Positions 54,721 to 64,000 of a stretch of DNA of 64,000 nt are shown piece by piece. Positions within the stretch are counted from its first letter, which is position 1. The number at the start of each line of letters is the position of its first letter. Under the pieces are notes generated by a model, which saw nothing but the letters and a program-made list of their open reading frames with translations, did no database searches and had not been told where the DNA came from. The stretch is from Arthrobacter pityocampae (GTDB taxonomy: Bacteria > Actinomycetota > Actinomycetes > Actinomycetales > Micrococcaceae), in the NCBI RefSeq assembly GCF_002927275.1, contig NZ_PRKW01000006.1, forward strand, positions 124,001 through 188,000, in the 5' to 3' direction. Made by a program: the position numbers and the translations under genes.

Positions 54721-54767
54721 AAAAAAGGCCGCACCGAGGCCCGTTGGGGGATAAGCCTCGGTGCGGC
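54721..54767 (-). terminator. Rho-independent terminator of the sugar ABC operon
   Basis: On the minus strand a perfect 13-bp stem GCCGCACCGAGGC / GCCTCGGTGCGGC with a 14-base loop is followed by C and six T. It lies 80 bp after the permease stop, and is one of the few hairpins here with a true U tract. Confidence 0.93.
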
Positions 54768-54846
54768 GCTTTCAGTCAGGTAATCGACCGGGGATCGGGA
54801 AAGGTTACGCCCGACCCGTTCTTTTCCAAGATCTTTCTGTGGAGCC

Positions 54847-56082
54847 CTACTTCAGGGCGTTCGAGGCGCGTCGCTTGTTGAACACGTCGAACCCGACGGC
54901 GAGCAGGAGCACCATGCCCTTGATGAACTGCTGGACGTCGATCCCCACCCCGAGCAGCGACATCCCGTTGTTGAGCACGCCCATGATCAGACCACCGGTG
55001 ATGGCCCCGATCACGGTTCCCACGCCGCCGGTCACCGCTGCTCCGCCGATGAACGCGGCCGCGATGGCGTCGAGCTCGAACAGGTTGCCCGCCCCCGGGC
55101 CGGCCGAGTTGAGGCGGCCGGTGAAGATGAGCCCGGCCAGCGCGGCCAGCACACCCATGTTGACGAAGAGCATGAAGTCGATGCGCCTGGTGTTGATGCC
55201 GGAGAGCTGAGCTGCCTGCAGGTTGCCGCCGAGGGCGTAGATGTGGCGGCCGAAGACGGAGTTGTTCATCACGGCGCTGTAGCCGACGATCAGCACACCC
55301 AGGACCACCAGCACGATCGGCGTCCCGCTGCGTGAGCTCGCGAGCAGATAGGTCAGGCCGAGGATGATCGCCACGATGAACGCGAGCTTCGTGACGAACC
55401 AGGCCTGCGGCTCGTCCTCGAGCTGCAGGCGGGCCCGGGTGGCGCGCCCGCGGAGCTGGGTCACGACGAGGAGCACGACGGCGATGACGCCGAGGCCCAC
55501 GGTGGTCCAGTCGAGCAGGTTCGTCTCGGCCGGGAACAATCCGGGGAACAGGAAGCCTCCGCCGAGCTGGCGGTATTCCTCGGGGAAGCCGGTGATGCGC
55601 TGGTTCCCGAGCACGATCTGCGTGAGACCGCGGAACACGAGCATGCCGGCGAGGGTGACGATGAACGCCGGGATCCCCACGTAGGCCACCCAGAAGCCCT
55701 GCCAGGCACCCACCAGCCCGCCGATGACCATCGAGGCGACGAACGCCGCCCACCAGGGGAAGTTCCAGTCCTGCACCATGATGCCGGACATGGCGCCCAC
55801 GAACGCCGCCACCGAGCCGACCGACAGGTCGATGTGCCCGGCCACGATGATCATGACCATGCCGATGGCGAGCAGGAGGATGTAGCTGTTCTGCACGATG
55901 ATGTTCGAGACGTTGTCCGGCTGCAGCAGCGCGCCGCCGGTCAGTACCTGGAACAGGGTGACGATCACGAGGAGCGCCACGAAGATGCCGATCTGACGGA
56001 GCCTCCCCGCGAGGAAGGACACCCCGTCCTTCACGGTGGGGGGCGGCGTCGAGACGACGGGGTCCTTGACGGTGGTTGCCAT
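54847..56082 (-). CDS. mmsB: Sugar ABC importer permease (MmsB/GguB type)
   Basis: 411 residues, BPD_transp_2 family with about 10 hydrophobic helices. The motif I-V-A-G-H-I-D-L-S-V-G-S near residue 83 and P-A-F-I-V-T-L-A-G-M-L-V-F-R-G near 140 are typical of monosaccharide permeases. A hydrophilic loop near 205-225 fits the longer Mms/Ggu form. It acts with the ATPase four bases upstream and the ChvE-type binding protein. Location beside araBDA suggests L-arabinose transport. Confidence 0.92.
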   Translation of the reverse strand: MATTVKDPVVSTPPPTVKDGVSFLAGRLRQIGIFVALLVIVTLFQVLTGGALLQPDNVSNIIVQNSYILLLAIGMVMIIVAGHIDLSVGSVAAFVGAMSGIMVQDWNFPWWAAFVASMVIGGLVGAWQGFWVAYVGIPAFIVTLAGMLVFRGLTQIVLGNQRITGFPEEYRQLGGGFLFPGLFPAETNLLDWTTVGLGVIAVVLLVVTQLRGRATRARLQLEDEPQAWFVTKLAFIVAIILGLTYLLASSRSGTPIVLVVLGVLIVGYSAVMNNSVFGRHIYALGGNLQAAQLSGINTRRIDFMLFVNMGVLAALAGLIFTGRLNSAGPGAGNLFELDAIAAAFIGGAAVTGGVGTVIGAITGGLIMGVLNNGMSLLGVGIDVQQFIKGMVLLLAVGFDVFNKRRASNALK

Positions 56083-56086
56083 GGAA

Positions 56087-57616
56087 TCAGTCCTTTTCCT
56101 TGGTCATGTAGTGCATGAGGAGTTCCGGTGTCGCCTCGGCGATGGGCACCTCGGCGGTGATGCGCCCCTCCGCGAGGGTGTAGATGCGGTCGCAGATGCC
56201 GAGGAGCTCGGGGAGTTCGGAGGAGATGACGATCACCGCTTTCCCCTCCCCGGCGAGGCGGTTGATGATCGTGTAGATCTCGTACTTCGCGCCGACGTCG
56301 ATCCCGCGGGTGGGCTCATCCAGGATCAGGACGTCGGGGTCCGAGAACATCCACTTGGAGAGCACCACCTTCTGCTGGTTCCCGCCGGAGAGCTTCCCGG
56401 TGATGGAGGTGACGGACGGCGCCTTGATGTTCATGGAGCGCCGGTAGTCACCGGCGACCACGGTCTCCCGGCCGCCGTCCACCCAGCCGCGCTTCGCGAG
56501 CTTGCCGAGGGCGGCGCCGGAGATGTTGCGCTTGATGTCGTCGATCAGGTTCAGGCCGTAGCGCTTCCGGTCCTCCGTCGCGTACGCGATGCCGTGCCGG
56601 ATGGCGTCGCCGACGGTCTTCGCGGTGATCGGCGTCCCGTTCTTGTAGAGCGTGCCCGTGATGTTCGAGCCGTAGCTCCGGCCGAAGATGCTCATCGCGA
56701 GTTCGGTGCGTCCCGCGCCCATGAGCCCGGCGACGCCGACCACCTCGCCGGCACGGACGGAGAGGTTCGCGGCGTCGACGATCACCCTGGTGCTCTCCTG
56801 CGGGTGATGGACGGTCCAGTCCTCGACCCGGAGCACCTCCTCGCCGATCGACGGCGTGCGGTCGGGGTAGCGGCTCTCCATGTCGCGCCCCACCATGCCC
56901 CGGATGATGCGCTCCTCCGTGACGGACCCGTCGTGCAGGCTGAGTGTCTCGATGGTGCGCCCGTCACGCAGGATGGTCACCGAGTCCGCGATCTCCCGGA
57001 TCTCGTTGAGCTTGTGGCTGATGATGATGCAGGTGATGCCCTCCTCGCGGAGGCCCTTGACGAGCCCGAGGAGGTGCGCGGAGTCCTCGTCGTTCAGCGC
57101 CGCGGTGGGCTCGTCGAGGATCAGCAGTTTCACGTTCTTCGACAGGGCCTTCGCGATCTCGACGAGCTGCTGCTTGCCCACGCCGATGTCGCGGGCCCGC
57201 ACCACCGGGTTCAGGTCCAGGCCCACGCGTCGGAGCAGCTTGGCCGCCTCGACGTTGGTCTCGTTCCAGTTGATGAAGCCGCGCTTCTCGCGTTCGTTGC
57301 CGAGGAAGATGTTCTCCGCCACGGACAGGAAGGGTGAGAGGGCGAGCTCCTGGTGGATGATGACGACGCCGGCGCGCTCGCTGTCCCGGATGTCCCGGAA
57401 CTCCGCGATGCTGCCTTCGAACTCGATGTCGCCGTCGTACGTGCCGTGCGGGTACACACCGGACAGCACCTTCATGAGGGTCGATTTCCCGGCCCCGTTC
57501 TCCCCGCAGATCGCGTGGACCTCGCCGCGCACGACGTCGAGGTTGACGTCCTGCAGGGCCTTCACGCCCGGGAAGGTCTTGGTGATGCGGCGCATCCTGA
57601 GGATGTTCTCCGCCAT
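56087..57616 (-). CDS. mmsA: Sugar ABC importer ATPase, two nucleotide-binding domains (MmsA/GguA type)
   Basis: 509 residues. First domain: Walker [10 protein letters not shown] near 36, signature-like V-G-K-Q-Q-L-V-E-I near 145, Walker [12 protein letters not shown]. Second domain: degenerate Walker [10 protein letters not shown], signature L-S-G-G-N-Q-Q-K-V near 405, D-E-P-T-R-G-I-D. This is the standard tandem ATPase of monosaccharide importers. It is separated from the binding-protein gene by a strong hairpin, and from the permease by only four bases. Confidence 0.95.
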   Translation of the reverse strand: MAENILRMRRITKTFPGVKALQDVNLDVVRGEVHAICGENGAGKSTLMKVLSGVYPHGTYDGDIEFEGSIAEFRDIRDSERAGVVIIHQELALSPFLSVAENIFLGNEREKRGFINWNETNVEAAKLLRRVGLDLNPVVRARDIGVGKQQLVEIAKALSKNVKLLILDEPTAALNDEDSAHLLGLVKGLREEGITCIIISHKLNEIREIADSVTILRDGRTIETLSLHDGSVTEERIIRGMVGRDMESRYPDRTPSIGEEVLRVEDWTVHHPQESTRVIVDAANLSVRAGEVVGVAGLMGAGRTELAMSIFGRSYGSNITGTLYKNGTPITAKTVGDAIRHGIAYATEDRKRYGLNLIDDIKRNISGAALGKLAKRGWVDGGRETVVAGDYRRSMNIKAPSVTSITGKLSGGNQQKVVLSKWMFSDPDVLILDEPTRGIDVGAKYEIYTIINRLAGEGKAVIVISSELPELLGICDRIYTLAEGRITAEVPIAEATPELLMHYMTKEKD

Positions 57617-57671
57617 GGTCGAGCCTCGCTTACGTCGGTGGATGTCCCGGCAGCGGCCGGGCGAGGTAGGG

Positions 57672-57712
57672 CGCCGGTGGCCCCGGACCGGGAAGGTCCG
57701 GGGCCACCGGCG
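57672..57712 (-). other. Intercistronic hairpin between binding protein and ATPase genes
   Basis: A perfect 18-bp GC-rich stem, CGCCGGTGGCCCCGGACC paired with its complement, with a five-base loop, 17 bp after the binding-protein stop. It lacks a U tract. It probably stabilises or partly terminates the transcript so that the binding protein is made in excess. Confidence 0.85.
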
Positions 57713-57729
57713 TCGGGGGTGCGGCAGGA

Positions 57730-58848
57730 CTACTTGAGCTCGTCCTCGGTGTAGTAGCCGGTCTCCACGAGGGACGCCTCGTAGTTGTCGACCGTGACGA
57801 TCTCCGATTCGAGGAGGTAGGACGGGATCACCTTCACGCCGTTGTCGTACGTCTCGGTGTCGTTCACCTCGGGCTCCTCGCCCTTCATCAGGGCGTCGAC
57901 CATCGTGACGGCCTGCTTGCCCAGCTCACGGACGTCCTTGAAGATCGTCGAGTACTGCTCGCCGGCGATGATGGACTTCACCGAGCCGACCTCGGCGTCC
58001 TGGCCCGTGACGACCGGCAGCTCGTCCGCGGAGTACCCGCCGGAGGTCAGGGCCGAGATGATGCCGATGGACAGGCCGTCGTACGGCGAGAGGACGCCCT
58101 CGAGGCGCTCGCCACCGCCGACGGTGAGGAGGTCCTCCATGCGGTCCTGCGCGGTGTCGGGGAGCCAGCGGAGGATCGCCGCCTGCTCGAAGTCGGTCTG
58201 CTTGCTGGGCACGCGCAGCACACCGCTGTCCAGGTAGGGCTGCAGGGTCTCCATGGCGCCGTTCCAGAAGAACGTGGCGTTGTTGTCGTCCGGGCTGCCG
58301 GCGAAGAGTTCGACGTCGAAGGGGCCCTTCTCGCCCGTCTCCTTGCCGTCGGCGTCGAGGACGCCGAGGCCGGTGAGCAGCGACGTGGCCTGCTGGACGC
58401 CGACCTCCTCGTTGTCGAACGTCGTGTAGTAGTCCACGGTGTCCGAACCGTTGATCAGACGGTCGTAGGCGATCACCGGGATGTCCTGGGACTCGGCCTG
58501 GTCGAGGACGCTGGTGAGGGTGGTGCCGTCGATCGAGGCGATGACGAGGGCCTTGACGCCGCCGTTGATCATGTTCTCGATCTGGGAGACCTGCGTGGGG
58601 ATGTCGTCGTTGGCGAACTGCAGGTCCACCTCGTAGCCGAGGTCCTCGAGCTGGCTCTTGACGTTCTCGCCGTCGGCGATCCAGCGCTCGGACTGCTGCG
58701 TGGGCATGGCGACGCCGATCTTCGCGCCCTCGTTGGAACCGCCCCCCGCTGCGGCGTCGTCGCCACCGCCGCGGCTTCCGCCGCACGCGCTGAGGCTGAG
58801 GGTCAGGATGCTGGCGGCCGCGATGCCGGCCAGGTATTTCCGATTCAT
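57730..58848 (-). CDS. chvE: Sugar-binding lipoprotein, ChvE/XylF-like
   Basis: 372 residues. The signal peptide ends at lipobox L-S-A-C (Cys at 22). The mature part is a type I periplasmic-binding fold: [13 protein letters not shown] near 45, [12 protein letters not shown] near 95, I-A-Y-D-R-L-I-N near 125, V-T-G-Q-D-A-E-V near 285. ChvE-type proteins bind aldoses including L-arabinose. It is 58 bp downstream of araA, so it likely belongs to the same operon. Confidence 0.9.
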   Translation of the reverse strand: MNRKYLAGIAAASILTLSLSACGGSRGGGDDAAAGGGSNEGAKIGVAMPTQQSERWIADGENVKSQLEDLGYEVDLQFANDDIPTQVSQIENMINGGVKALVIASIDGTTLTSVLDQAESQDIPVIAYDRLINGSDTVDYYTTFDNEEVGVQQATSLLTGLGVLDADGKETGEKGPFDVELFAGSPDDNNATFFWNGAMETLQPYLDSGVLRVPSKQTDFEQAAILRWLPDTAQDRMEDLLTVGGGERLEGVLSPYDGLSIGIISALTSGGYSADELPVVTGQDAEVGSVKSIIAGEQYSTIFKDVRELGKQAVTMVDALMKGEEPEVNDTETYDNGVKVIPSYLLESEIVTVDNYEASLVETGYYTEDELK

Positions 58849-58906
58849 GGTGGATCTTTCTTGTGAGGGGTTTCCGGCAGAGAGAGCCGGCTTTCGGGGA
58901 AAGGAC

Positions 58907-60421
58907 TCAGAGCTTCTGGGCCAGCCGGTAGTAGGCGGCGTTCCAGCGCAGTTCACGCTGGAAGTCCCGCAGCGTCGTGTCGGCGTCGATGCGGAGCAGT
59001 TCCACCTGGGCGATGTCCGCGAAGTCCTCGAAGACCTCGAGGCCCACCGCGGTGCTGAGGACGGTGTGGTGCGCGGCCCCGGCACTGAGCCACGCCGCCG
59101 CGGAGACCGCGAGGCTCGGCTCCGGCTGCCACACCGCGCGGGCCACCGGCAGGTTGGGCAGCGGGGCGTCCGGCGGGACCACCTCGACGGCGTTCGCGGT
59201 GAGGCGGAAGCGGTCGCGCATGTCGGACATCGCGACGACGACGCCCGCGCCGGGATCCGTGTCGAACACGAGGCGCACGGGGTCCTCCTTGCCGCCGATC
59301 CCCAGCGGGTGCACCTCGAGGGACGGCGTCGCGGTGGTCAGGGTGGGGCAGATCTCGAGCATGTGCGCGCCGAGGATCTTCTCCTCCCCCGGCACCAGGT
59401 GGTACGTGTAGTCCTCCATGAGGGAGGCACCGCCCGGGAGCCCCGCGCCCATCACCTTGGCGGCCCTGACCAGGACGGCGGTCTTCCAGTCGCCCTCCGC
59501 GCCGAAGCCGTAGCCGCGCGCCATGAGGCGCTGCACCGCGAGACCGGGCAGCTGCCGGAGCGCGCCGAGGTCCTCGAAGTTGGTGGTGAAGGCCCCGAAG
59601 CCGCCGTCCTCGAGGAAGGAGAGCAGCCCGAGTTCCTGACGGGCGCCGTAGCGCAGGGACTCGTGCCGGTCCCCGCCGCGGCGGAGCTCCGGTGCGACGT
59701 CGTACGTCTGCTCGTACTCGGCGACGAGGGCGTCGACGTCGGCCTCCGACTGTGACTCGACGGCGGCGACGAGGTCGTTGACGCCCCACGTGTTGATGGA
59801 GACACCGAAGCGCAGCTCGGCCTCGGTCTTGTCCCCCTCGGTGACGGCGACGTTACGCATGTTGTCGCCGAACCGGGCGACCTTGAGTCCGTGGACGGCG
59901 GCCCAGCCGGCGGCCGCCCGCTGCCAGGACGCGATCCCCGCGCACACGTCGGGGCTGGAGACGTGCCCGACGACGGTCTTGCGCGGCACCCCGAGGCGCG
60001 ACTGGATGTAGCCGAACTCGCGATCACCGTGCGCGGCCTGGTTGAGATTCATGAAGTCGAAGTCGATCTCACCCCAGGGCAGGGCCACGTTGATCTGCGT
60101 GTGCAGGTGCAGCAGCGGCTTGCGGAGGGCGTCGAGGCCGGCGATCCACATCTTCGCGGGACTGAAGGTGTGCATCCAGGCGATCACGCCGATCGCGTGA
60201 TCCGCGGCGTTGGCCTCGAGCGCCATGCGCCGGATCGAGGCGGAGTCCTTCAGCGTGGGCTTCCAGACCACTCGCACGGGCAGTCCGGCCTCCCCGAGCA
60301 GGCGGACGATCTCCTGGGACTGCTCGGCGACCTGCTGCAGCGTCTCCTCCCCGTAGAGATCCTGGCTGCCGGTGAGGAACCAGACTTCGTAGGCGTCGAG
60401 GGTGGTACTGAGGGCGCTCAT
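58907..60421 (-). CDS. araA: L-arabinose isomerase
   Basis: 504 residues, the usual size. It converts L-arabinose to L-ribulose. The start [13 protein letters not shown] is diagnostic. Metal/catalytic residues are the Glu in G-F-G-A-E-G-D-W-K near 310, Glu in S-L-M-E-D-Y-T-Y near 338, His in I-L-G-A-H-M-L-E-I near 353, and His in G-A-A-H-H-T-V near 453. It overlaps araD by ATGA. Gene order is araB-araD-araA. Confidence 0.97.
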   Translation of the reverse strand: MSALSTTLDAYEVWFLTGSQDLYGEETLQQVAEQSQEIVRLLGEAGLPVRVVWKPTLKDSASIRRMALEANAADHAIGVIAWMHTFSPAKMWIAGLDALRKPLLHLHTQINVALPWGEIDFDFMNLNQAAHGDREFGYIQSRLGVPRKTVVGHVSSPDVCAGIASWQRAAAGWAAVHGLKVARFGDNMRNVAVTEGDKTEAELRFGVSINTWGVNDLVAAVESQSEADVDALVAEYEQTYDVAPELRRGGDRHESLRYGARQELGLLSFLEDGGFGAFTTNFEDLGALRQLPGLAVQRLMARGYGFGAEGDWKTAVLVRAAKVMGAGLPGGASLMEDYTYHLVPGEEKILGAHMLEICPTLTTATPSLEVHPLGIGGKEDPVRLVFDTDPGAGVVVAMSDMRDRFRLTANAVEVVPPDAPLPNLPVARAVWQPEPSLAVSAAAWLSAGAAHHTVLSTAVGLEVFEDFADIAQVELLRIDADTTLRDFQRELRWNAAYYRLAQKL

Positions 60422-61128
60422 GCGGGGGCTCCTGGGACGGGTTGACCGTACACGTTCTGGTAGCGGTCGAAGAGTGAGTCGATGTGTGCGGCGCCGATGG
60501 CGGCCGGGGCGCCGAGCTGCCGGGAGATGTGGACGGTCCGGGCCACGTCCTCGAGCATGACGGCGGCCTTCACGGCGTCCTTCGCGTCGCGGCCGATGGT
60601 GAACGGGCCGTGGTTCTTCATCAACACGCCGCGGGAGCGGTGGTCGGTGAGGGTCTCGACGATGCCGCGCCCGATGGAGTCGTCCCCGATGACCGCGAAC
60701 GGTCCCACGGGGATCTCCCCGCCGAACTCGTCGGCCATGGCCGTGAGGACGCAGGGGATCGGCTCGCCGCGGGCCGCCCAGGCGACGGCGTAGGTGGAGT
60801 GCGTATGCACCACGCCGCCGACGTCGGGCATGTGCCGGTAGACGTAGGCGTGCGCCGCGGTGTCGCTCGACGGCGAGCGCTCCGACCCCGGGGTGCCGTC
60901 GACGACGGTGCCGTCGAGGTTGCACAGGATCTGGTTCTCGGGCGTCAGCTCGTCGTAGCCGACCCCGGAGGGCTTGATGACGAAGAGGTCCGCTCCGGGG
61001 ACGCGACCTGAGACGTTGCCGCCGGTCCAGACGACGAGCCCGTAGCGCACGAGTTCGGCGTGCAGGGCGGCGACGTCCTGACGGACGGCGTCGATTGCGG
61101 CCTCGATCTCAGGGGTGAAGCTGCTCAT
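60418..61128 (-). CDS. araD: L-ribulose-5-phosphate 4-epimerase
   Basis: 236 residues. It converts L-ribulose-5-P to D-xylulose-5-P. Zinc ligands are in V-V-H-T-H-S-T near 96 and the later His in K-N-H-G-P-F near 170. T-G-G-N-V-S-G-R and [11 protein letters not shown] are class II aldolase phosphate-binding motifs. It overlaps araB and araA by four bases each, indicating tight translational coupling. Confidence 0.96.
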   Translation of the reverse strand: MSSFTPEIEAAIDAVRQDVAALHAELVRYGLVVWTGGNVSGRVPGADLFVIKPSGVGYDELTPENQILCNLDGTVVDGTPGSERSPSSDTAAHAYVYRHMPDVGGVVHTHSTYAVAWAARGEPIPCVLTAMADEFGGEIPVGPFAVIGDDSIGRGIVETLTDHRSRGVLMKNHGPFTIGRDAKDAVKAAVMLEDVARTVHISRQLGAPAAIGAAHIDSLFDRYQNVYGQPVPGAPA

Positions 61129-62843
61129 ACCGGGACCTCCTGCCGGTTGTGCGCCGAACGGCGGAGCGCCTTCAGGCGGTGCATGACGTCGTTGGTGCCG
61201 CGGCCGAAGTAGTCGTGCAGCTCCGTGTATTCGCGGTACAGCGCGTCGTAGGCCGCCGCGCGGTCCGCGTCGGGTGTGTAGGCCGCGCGGTGCAGGCGGC
61301 CCATGGCGGCGGCTGCGGCGTGGATGTCCTCGTACGCGCCTGCCGCGACGGCGGCGTGGATGGCCGAACCGAGGGCCGGGCCCTGCGAGCTGCCGATCAC
61401 GGAGATGGGCATGTTCAGCACGTCGGCGTAGACCTGCATGAGGAAGGGGTTCCGGATGAGTCCGCCGGCCGCGACGAATTCCGTGACGGGCACGCCGGCC
61501 GTGTTGAAGGTCTCGACGATCTTCCGGGTCCCGAACGCCGTGGATTCCAGCAGCGCGCGGTAGATCTCGTGCGGCCGCGTGGCGAGCGTGAGGCCCACGA
61601 TGGTGCCGGAGAGTTCGTGGTCGACGAGGACCGAGCGGTTACCGGAGTGCCAGTCGAGCGCGACGAGGCCGTGGGCGCCGACCGGCTCCGCCTGCGCCTG
61701 CTCCGTCAGGTACTCGTGGACGCTCTGGCCCTCCGCCGCGGCGGCGTCGCGGATGTCTCCCGGCACCTGGTGGGCGACGAACCAGGCGAAGATGTCGCCG
61801 ACGCCGGACTGGCCGGCCTCGTAGCCGTAGAACCCCTCGACGATCCCGCCGTCGACGACGCCGCACATGCCCGGCACCTCGGCCAGCTTGTCGGAGTTCA
61901 TGACGTGGCAGGTGGAGGTCCCCATGATGGCGACCATCTGGCCGGGGTCGGTGGCCTGCGCAGCCGGGGAGGTGACATGAGCGTCGACGTTCCCGACGGC
62001 GACCGCGATACCGGCGGGCAGCCCTGTCCAGCCGGCGGCCTCCTCGGACAGCGTCCCGGCCTTCGAGGCGAGGGCGCCGATGGTGTGCTCCACCTTCTCG
62101 CGGGCGAAGCCGGCGAAGTCGGGATTGAGTGCGGCGAGGAACTCCTCGGACGGATAGGCGCCGTCCTGGTAGATGCCCTTGTACCCGGCGGTGCAGGCGT
62201 TGCGCACGTACTCCCCGGTGAGCTGCCAGACGATCCAGTCGGCCGCTTCCACCCAGTGGTCCATGCGCCCGTACAGCTCGGGATCCTCCTCGAGCAGCTG
62301 CAGGCCCTTCGCGAACTCCCACTCGCTGGAGATCAGTCCGCCGTAGCGCGGCAGCCAGACCTCGCCCCGCTCGGCCGCGAGCTCGTTGATACGGTTCGCC
62401 TGGCCCTGGGCGGCGTGGTGCTTCCACAGCTTCACGTACGCGTGGGGGCGGCCCTCGTAGCCGGGCACCTCGTTGAGGGGCGTGCCGTCGGCGAGCGTGG
62501 GCACCATGGTGCAGGCCGTGAAGTCCGTGGCGATGCCGATGACGTCCTGTGGGTCGATGCCCGCGTCCCGCACGGCGGCGGGGACGGCGGTGCGCAGGAC
62601 GTCCACGTAGTCGGAGGGAACCTGCAGGGCCCACTCGGGGGGAAGCTGCTCCCCCGTCGCCGCGAGCGTCGAGTCCATGACGGCGTGCGGGTACGCGAGC
62701 GTGGCGGTGCCGAGTTCGGCGCCGTCGGAGACGCGGACGACGACGGCGCGCCCGGACAGCGTGCCGTAATCGACGCCGATGACGTAGCCGGGCCTGCCGG
62801 CATCCCGGGTCGGCGCGGAGGCGCGCGGGGTGGAGTCGCTCAA
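61125..62843 (-). CDS. araB: L-ribulokinase
   Basis: 572 residues from a TTG at 62843, the family size. It phosphorylates L-ribulose. FGGY motifs: V-I-G-V-D-Y-G-T-L-S-G-R near 23, D-F-T-A-C-T-M-V-P near 103, M-G-T-S-T-C-H-V near 310, L-D-W-H-S-G-N-R-S near 413, and G-G-L-I-R-N-P-F near 470. The TTG is chosen because GAGG (62852-62855 on the minus strand) is eight bases upstream. The longer frame back to 62969 would run through the promoter and operators. Confidence 0.94.
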   Translation of the reverse strand: MSDSTPRASAPTRDAGRPGYVIGVDYGTLSGRAVVVRVSDGAELGTATLAYPHAVMDSTLAATGEQLPPEWALQVPSDYVDVLRTAVPAAVRDAGIDPQDVIGIATDFTACTMVPTLADGTPLNEVPGYEGRPHAYVKLWKHHAAQGQANRINELAAERGEVWLPRYGGLISSEWEFAKGLQLLEEDPELYGRMDHWVEAADWIVWQLTGEYVRNACTAGYKGIYQDGAYPSEEFLAALNPDFAGFAREKVEHTIGALASKAGTLSEEAAGWTGLPAGIAVAVGNVDAHVTSPAAQATDPGQMVAIMGTSTCHVMNSDKLAEVPGMCGVVDGGIVEGFYGYEAGQSGVGDIFAWFVAHQVPGDIRDAAAAEGQSVHEYLTEQAQAEPVGAHGLVALDWHSGNRSVLVDHELSGTIVGLTLATRPHEIYRALLESTAFGTRKIVETFNTAGVPVTEFVAAGGLIRNPFLMQVYADVLNMPISVIGSSQGPALGSAIHAAVAAGAYEDIHAAAAAMGRLHRAAYTPDADRAAAYDALYREYTELHDYFGRGTNDVMHRLKALRRSAHNRQEVPV

Positions 62844-62904
62844 GGGAAGGACCTCGTTGTTCTTCTCGGGACTGCTGGCAGTGCCCTGATGGATCGGAGT
62901 GGTG

Positions 62905-62969
62905 TGACCGGTCATGTGACCGTTCACATCAGCGGTCACCAGTGTGCAGCCTCCTGCGGGATGTGTCAA
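62905..62969 (-). promoter_or_regulatory. araB promoter and LacI-type operators
   Basis: On the minus strand TTGACA (62964-62969), a 17-bp spacer and CACACT (62941-62946) form a strong promoter. Just downstream lie ATGTGACCGTTCACAT (62914-62929; 6-bp arms) and the perfect palindrome TGACCGGTCA (62905-62914), plus a half-site GGTCACC at the predicted start. Binding there would block transcription, and the flanking LacI protein is the obvious ligand-responsive repressor. Confidence 0.8.
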
Positions 62970-63003
62970 TGATCGGGCCCGCCCGGGGCGTCAGTCCGGG
63001 GCG

Positions 63004-64000
63004 TCAGTCCGGGATGCGGGCTGCGGAGGAGCGGACGACGAGCTCGGGCCGCACGTCGTCGGCCGTCCCGTCCGGTGCGGGGGCGGCCGAGCCCGGCGCG
63101 CCGATCAGCCCGAGCAGCCGCGCGACGCAACGCCGGCCGAGTTCGGGGAAGTCCTGCCGCACCGTGGTGAGCGGCGGCCAGTAGTGGGCGGCCTCGGGGA
63201 CGTCGTCGAACCCCACCACACTGAGGTCCTCGGGCAGTCGGCGCCCGCGCTCGCGGAAGGCGTGCATCAGCCCGAGGGCCATTTGGTCGTTCGAGGAGAA
63301 GACGGCGGTGACCCCGGGGTCTTCGACCAGCGCGAGCCCGGCGCGGTAGCCGGACTCCGCCGTCCACGTGCCGGAGAGGAGGGGTTCGGGCTCCAGGCCC
63401 CACGCCTGCATCTCGCCGCGGTAGCCGCGCACGCGGGCGTCCGTCTCGAACCAGCCGTCCGGACCCGCGATGTGCGCGATGCGCCGATGGCCCAGCTCGA
63501 GCAGGTGGCGGGTGGCGAGAACTGCTCCGCCGGACTGGTCCACGGACAGCCGGTGGTCGTCGCGTTCCCGGGCGGAGTGCACCGTCACGAACGGCAGCGT
63601 GATGGACAGCCGCTCGATCTCCCCGAGGGTCTGCGCCTGCGGTGCCAGGATGATGAGGCCGTCCACGCCGTGCGCGAGCAGCCGGTCCAGGGCGGAGCGG
63701 ATCGATCCGCCGTCGACGTCGTCGAGGTGCGCGATGTCCACGGCGTACCCGGCCTCGCGCGCCGCGCTGTCGATGGCCTGCAGGCTCGCCGCGGGCCCGT
63801 ACTCGAAGCCCTTGCTGACGAGCACCCCGATGGTGGTGGACCGGCTGGTCACGAGCGCACGGGCCGCCCGGTTGGGCCTGAAGCTGAGCTCGTCCATGGC
63901 GGCCAGCACGCGGTCGCGCGTCGCGGCGCGGAGGCTCGGGTGGCCGTTGAGCACGCGGGAGACGGTCTGGTGCGAGACCCCGGCGCGCCGGGCCACGTCC
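63004..64000 (-). CDS. LacI family transcriptional regulator (5' end beyond window)
   Basis: 332 codons are visible; the frame stays open to base 64000, so the first few residues are missing. The helix-turn-helix reads D-V-A-R-R-A-G-V-S-H-Q-T-V-S-R-V-L-N-G, followed by the hinge R-P-N-R-A-A-R-A-L. The effector domain has T-I-G-V-L-V near 55, S-N-D-Q-M-A-L-G near 220 and G-F-D-D-V-P-E-A near 248. It lies upstream of araB in the same direction, with operators in the 160-bp gap, so control of arabinose genes is inferred. Confidence 0.93.
   Translation of the reverse strand, partial: DVARRAGVSHQTVSRVLNGHPSLRAATRDRVLAAMDELSFRPNRAARALVTSRSTTIGVLVSKGFEYGPAASLQAIDSAAREAGYAVDIAHLDDVDGGSIRSALDRLLAHGVDGLIILAPQAQTLGEIERLSITLPFVTVHSARERDDHRLSVDQSGGAVLATRHLLELGHRRIAHIAGPDGWFETDARVRGYRGEMQAWGLEPEPLLSGTWTAESGYRAGLALVEDPGVTAVFSSNDQMALGLMHAFRERGRRLPEDLSVVGFDDVPEAAHYWPPLTTVRQDFPELGRRCVARLLGLIGAPGSAAPAPDGTADDVRPELVVRSSAARIPD

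Overview
The window is high-GC actinobacterial chromosomal DNA. Gene content points to the Micrococcaceae, most likely Arthrobacter or a close relative: a RamB-type regulator divergent from the glyoxylate-shunt genes, a tRNA-Ser / SRP RNA / gluQ / dnaX / recR / aspartokinase block, DUF1206, DUF1990 and DUF6328 membrane or accessory proteins, a class-F-like sortase, and several genes with leaderless-type promoters. No transposase, integrase, phage gene, rRNA or CRISPR array was seen. The genus is an inference from content, not a computed match.

Layout. 1-9.7 kb: small conserved genes (YdeI-like, VOC, NUDIX-like), tRNA-guanine transglycosylase (tgt), an AbiEi/DUF559-like gene between two inverted copies of an intergenic repeat, a self-regulated tetR operon with a membrane protein and a TIGR01777-type epimerase, and pdxK. 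9.9-14.6 kb: ramB divergent from aceA (isocitrate lyase) and aceB (malate synthase), i.e. acetate and fatty-acid growth. 14.6-19.3 kb: LytR_C protein, ribokinase, HAD hydrolase, glutathione peroxidase, MpaB-like oxygenase. 19.3-28.9 kb: tRNA-Ser(GGA), SRP RNA, gluQ-dnaX, recR, an ABC exporter pair, and aspartokinase with an internal beta-subunit start. 29.2-34.2 kb: a large secreted subtilase and, two genes away, a lipoprotein with a subtilisin-inhibitor-like domain. 34.4-37.8 kb: purSQL. 38-41.6 kb: sortase with an adjacent wall-anchored candidate substrate, and a Tat-exported acetamidase/formamidase homologue.

43-52.7 kb is a sulfur/methionine region with two SAM riboswitches. The first precedes an SsuABC-like importer whose last gene overlaps an acetyl-CoA synthetase. 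The second precedes a 27-codon leader ORF, metY and a CoA-binding protein. Between them lies a LysM-NlpC/P60 wall hydrolase behind a c-di-AMP (ydaO) riboswitch. 52.7-54.6 kb: an ECF-like sigma factor and a Pro/Ala-rich membrane partner. 54.8-64 kb: an L-arabinose regulon read leftward, with a LacI regulator (cut by the window end), araB-araD-araA, and a ChvE/MmsA/MmsB-type sugar importer.

The most unusual signals are a roughly 65-bp dispersed intergenic repeat in five copies, several short tandem duplications between genes, the sortase/substrate pair with a non-LPXTG anchor, the SAM-riboswitch operon that includes acs, and the micro-ORF coupled to metY. All family assignments come from reading motifs and recalled family features; no database search was run.
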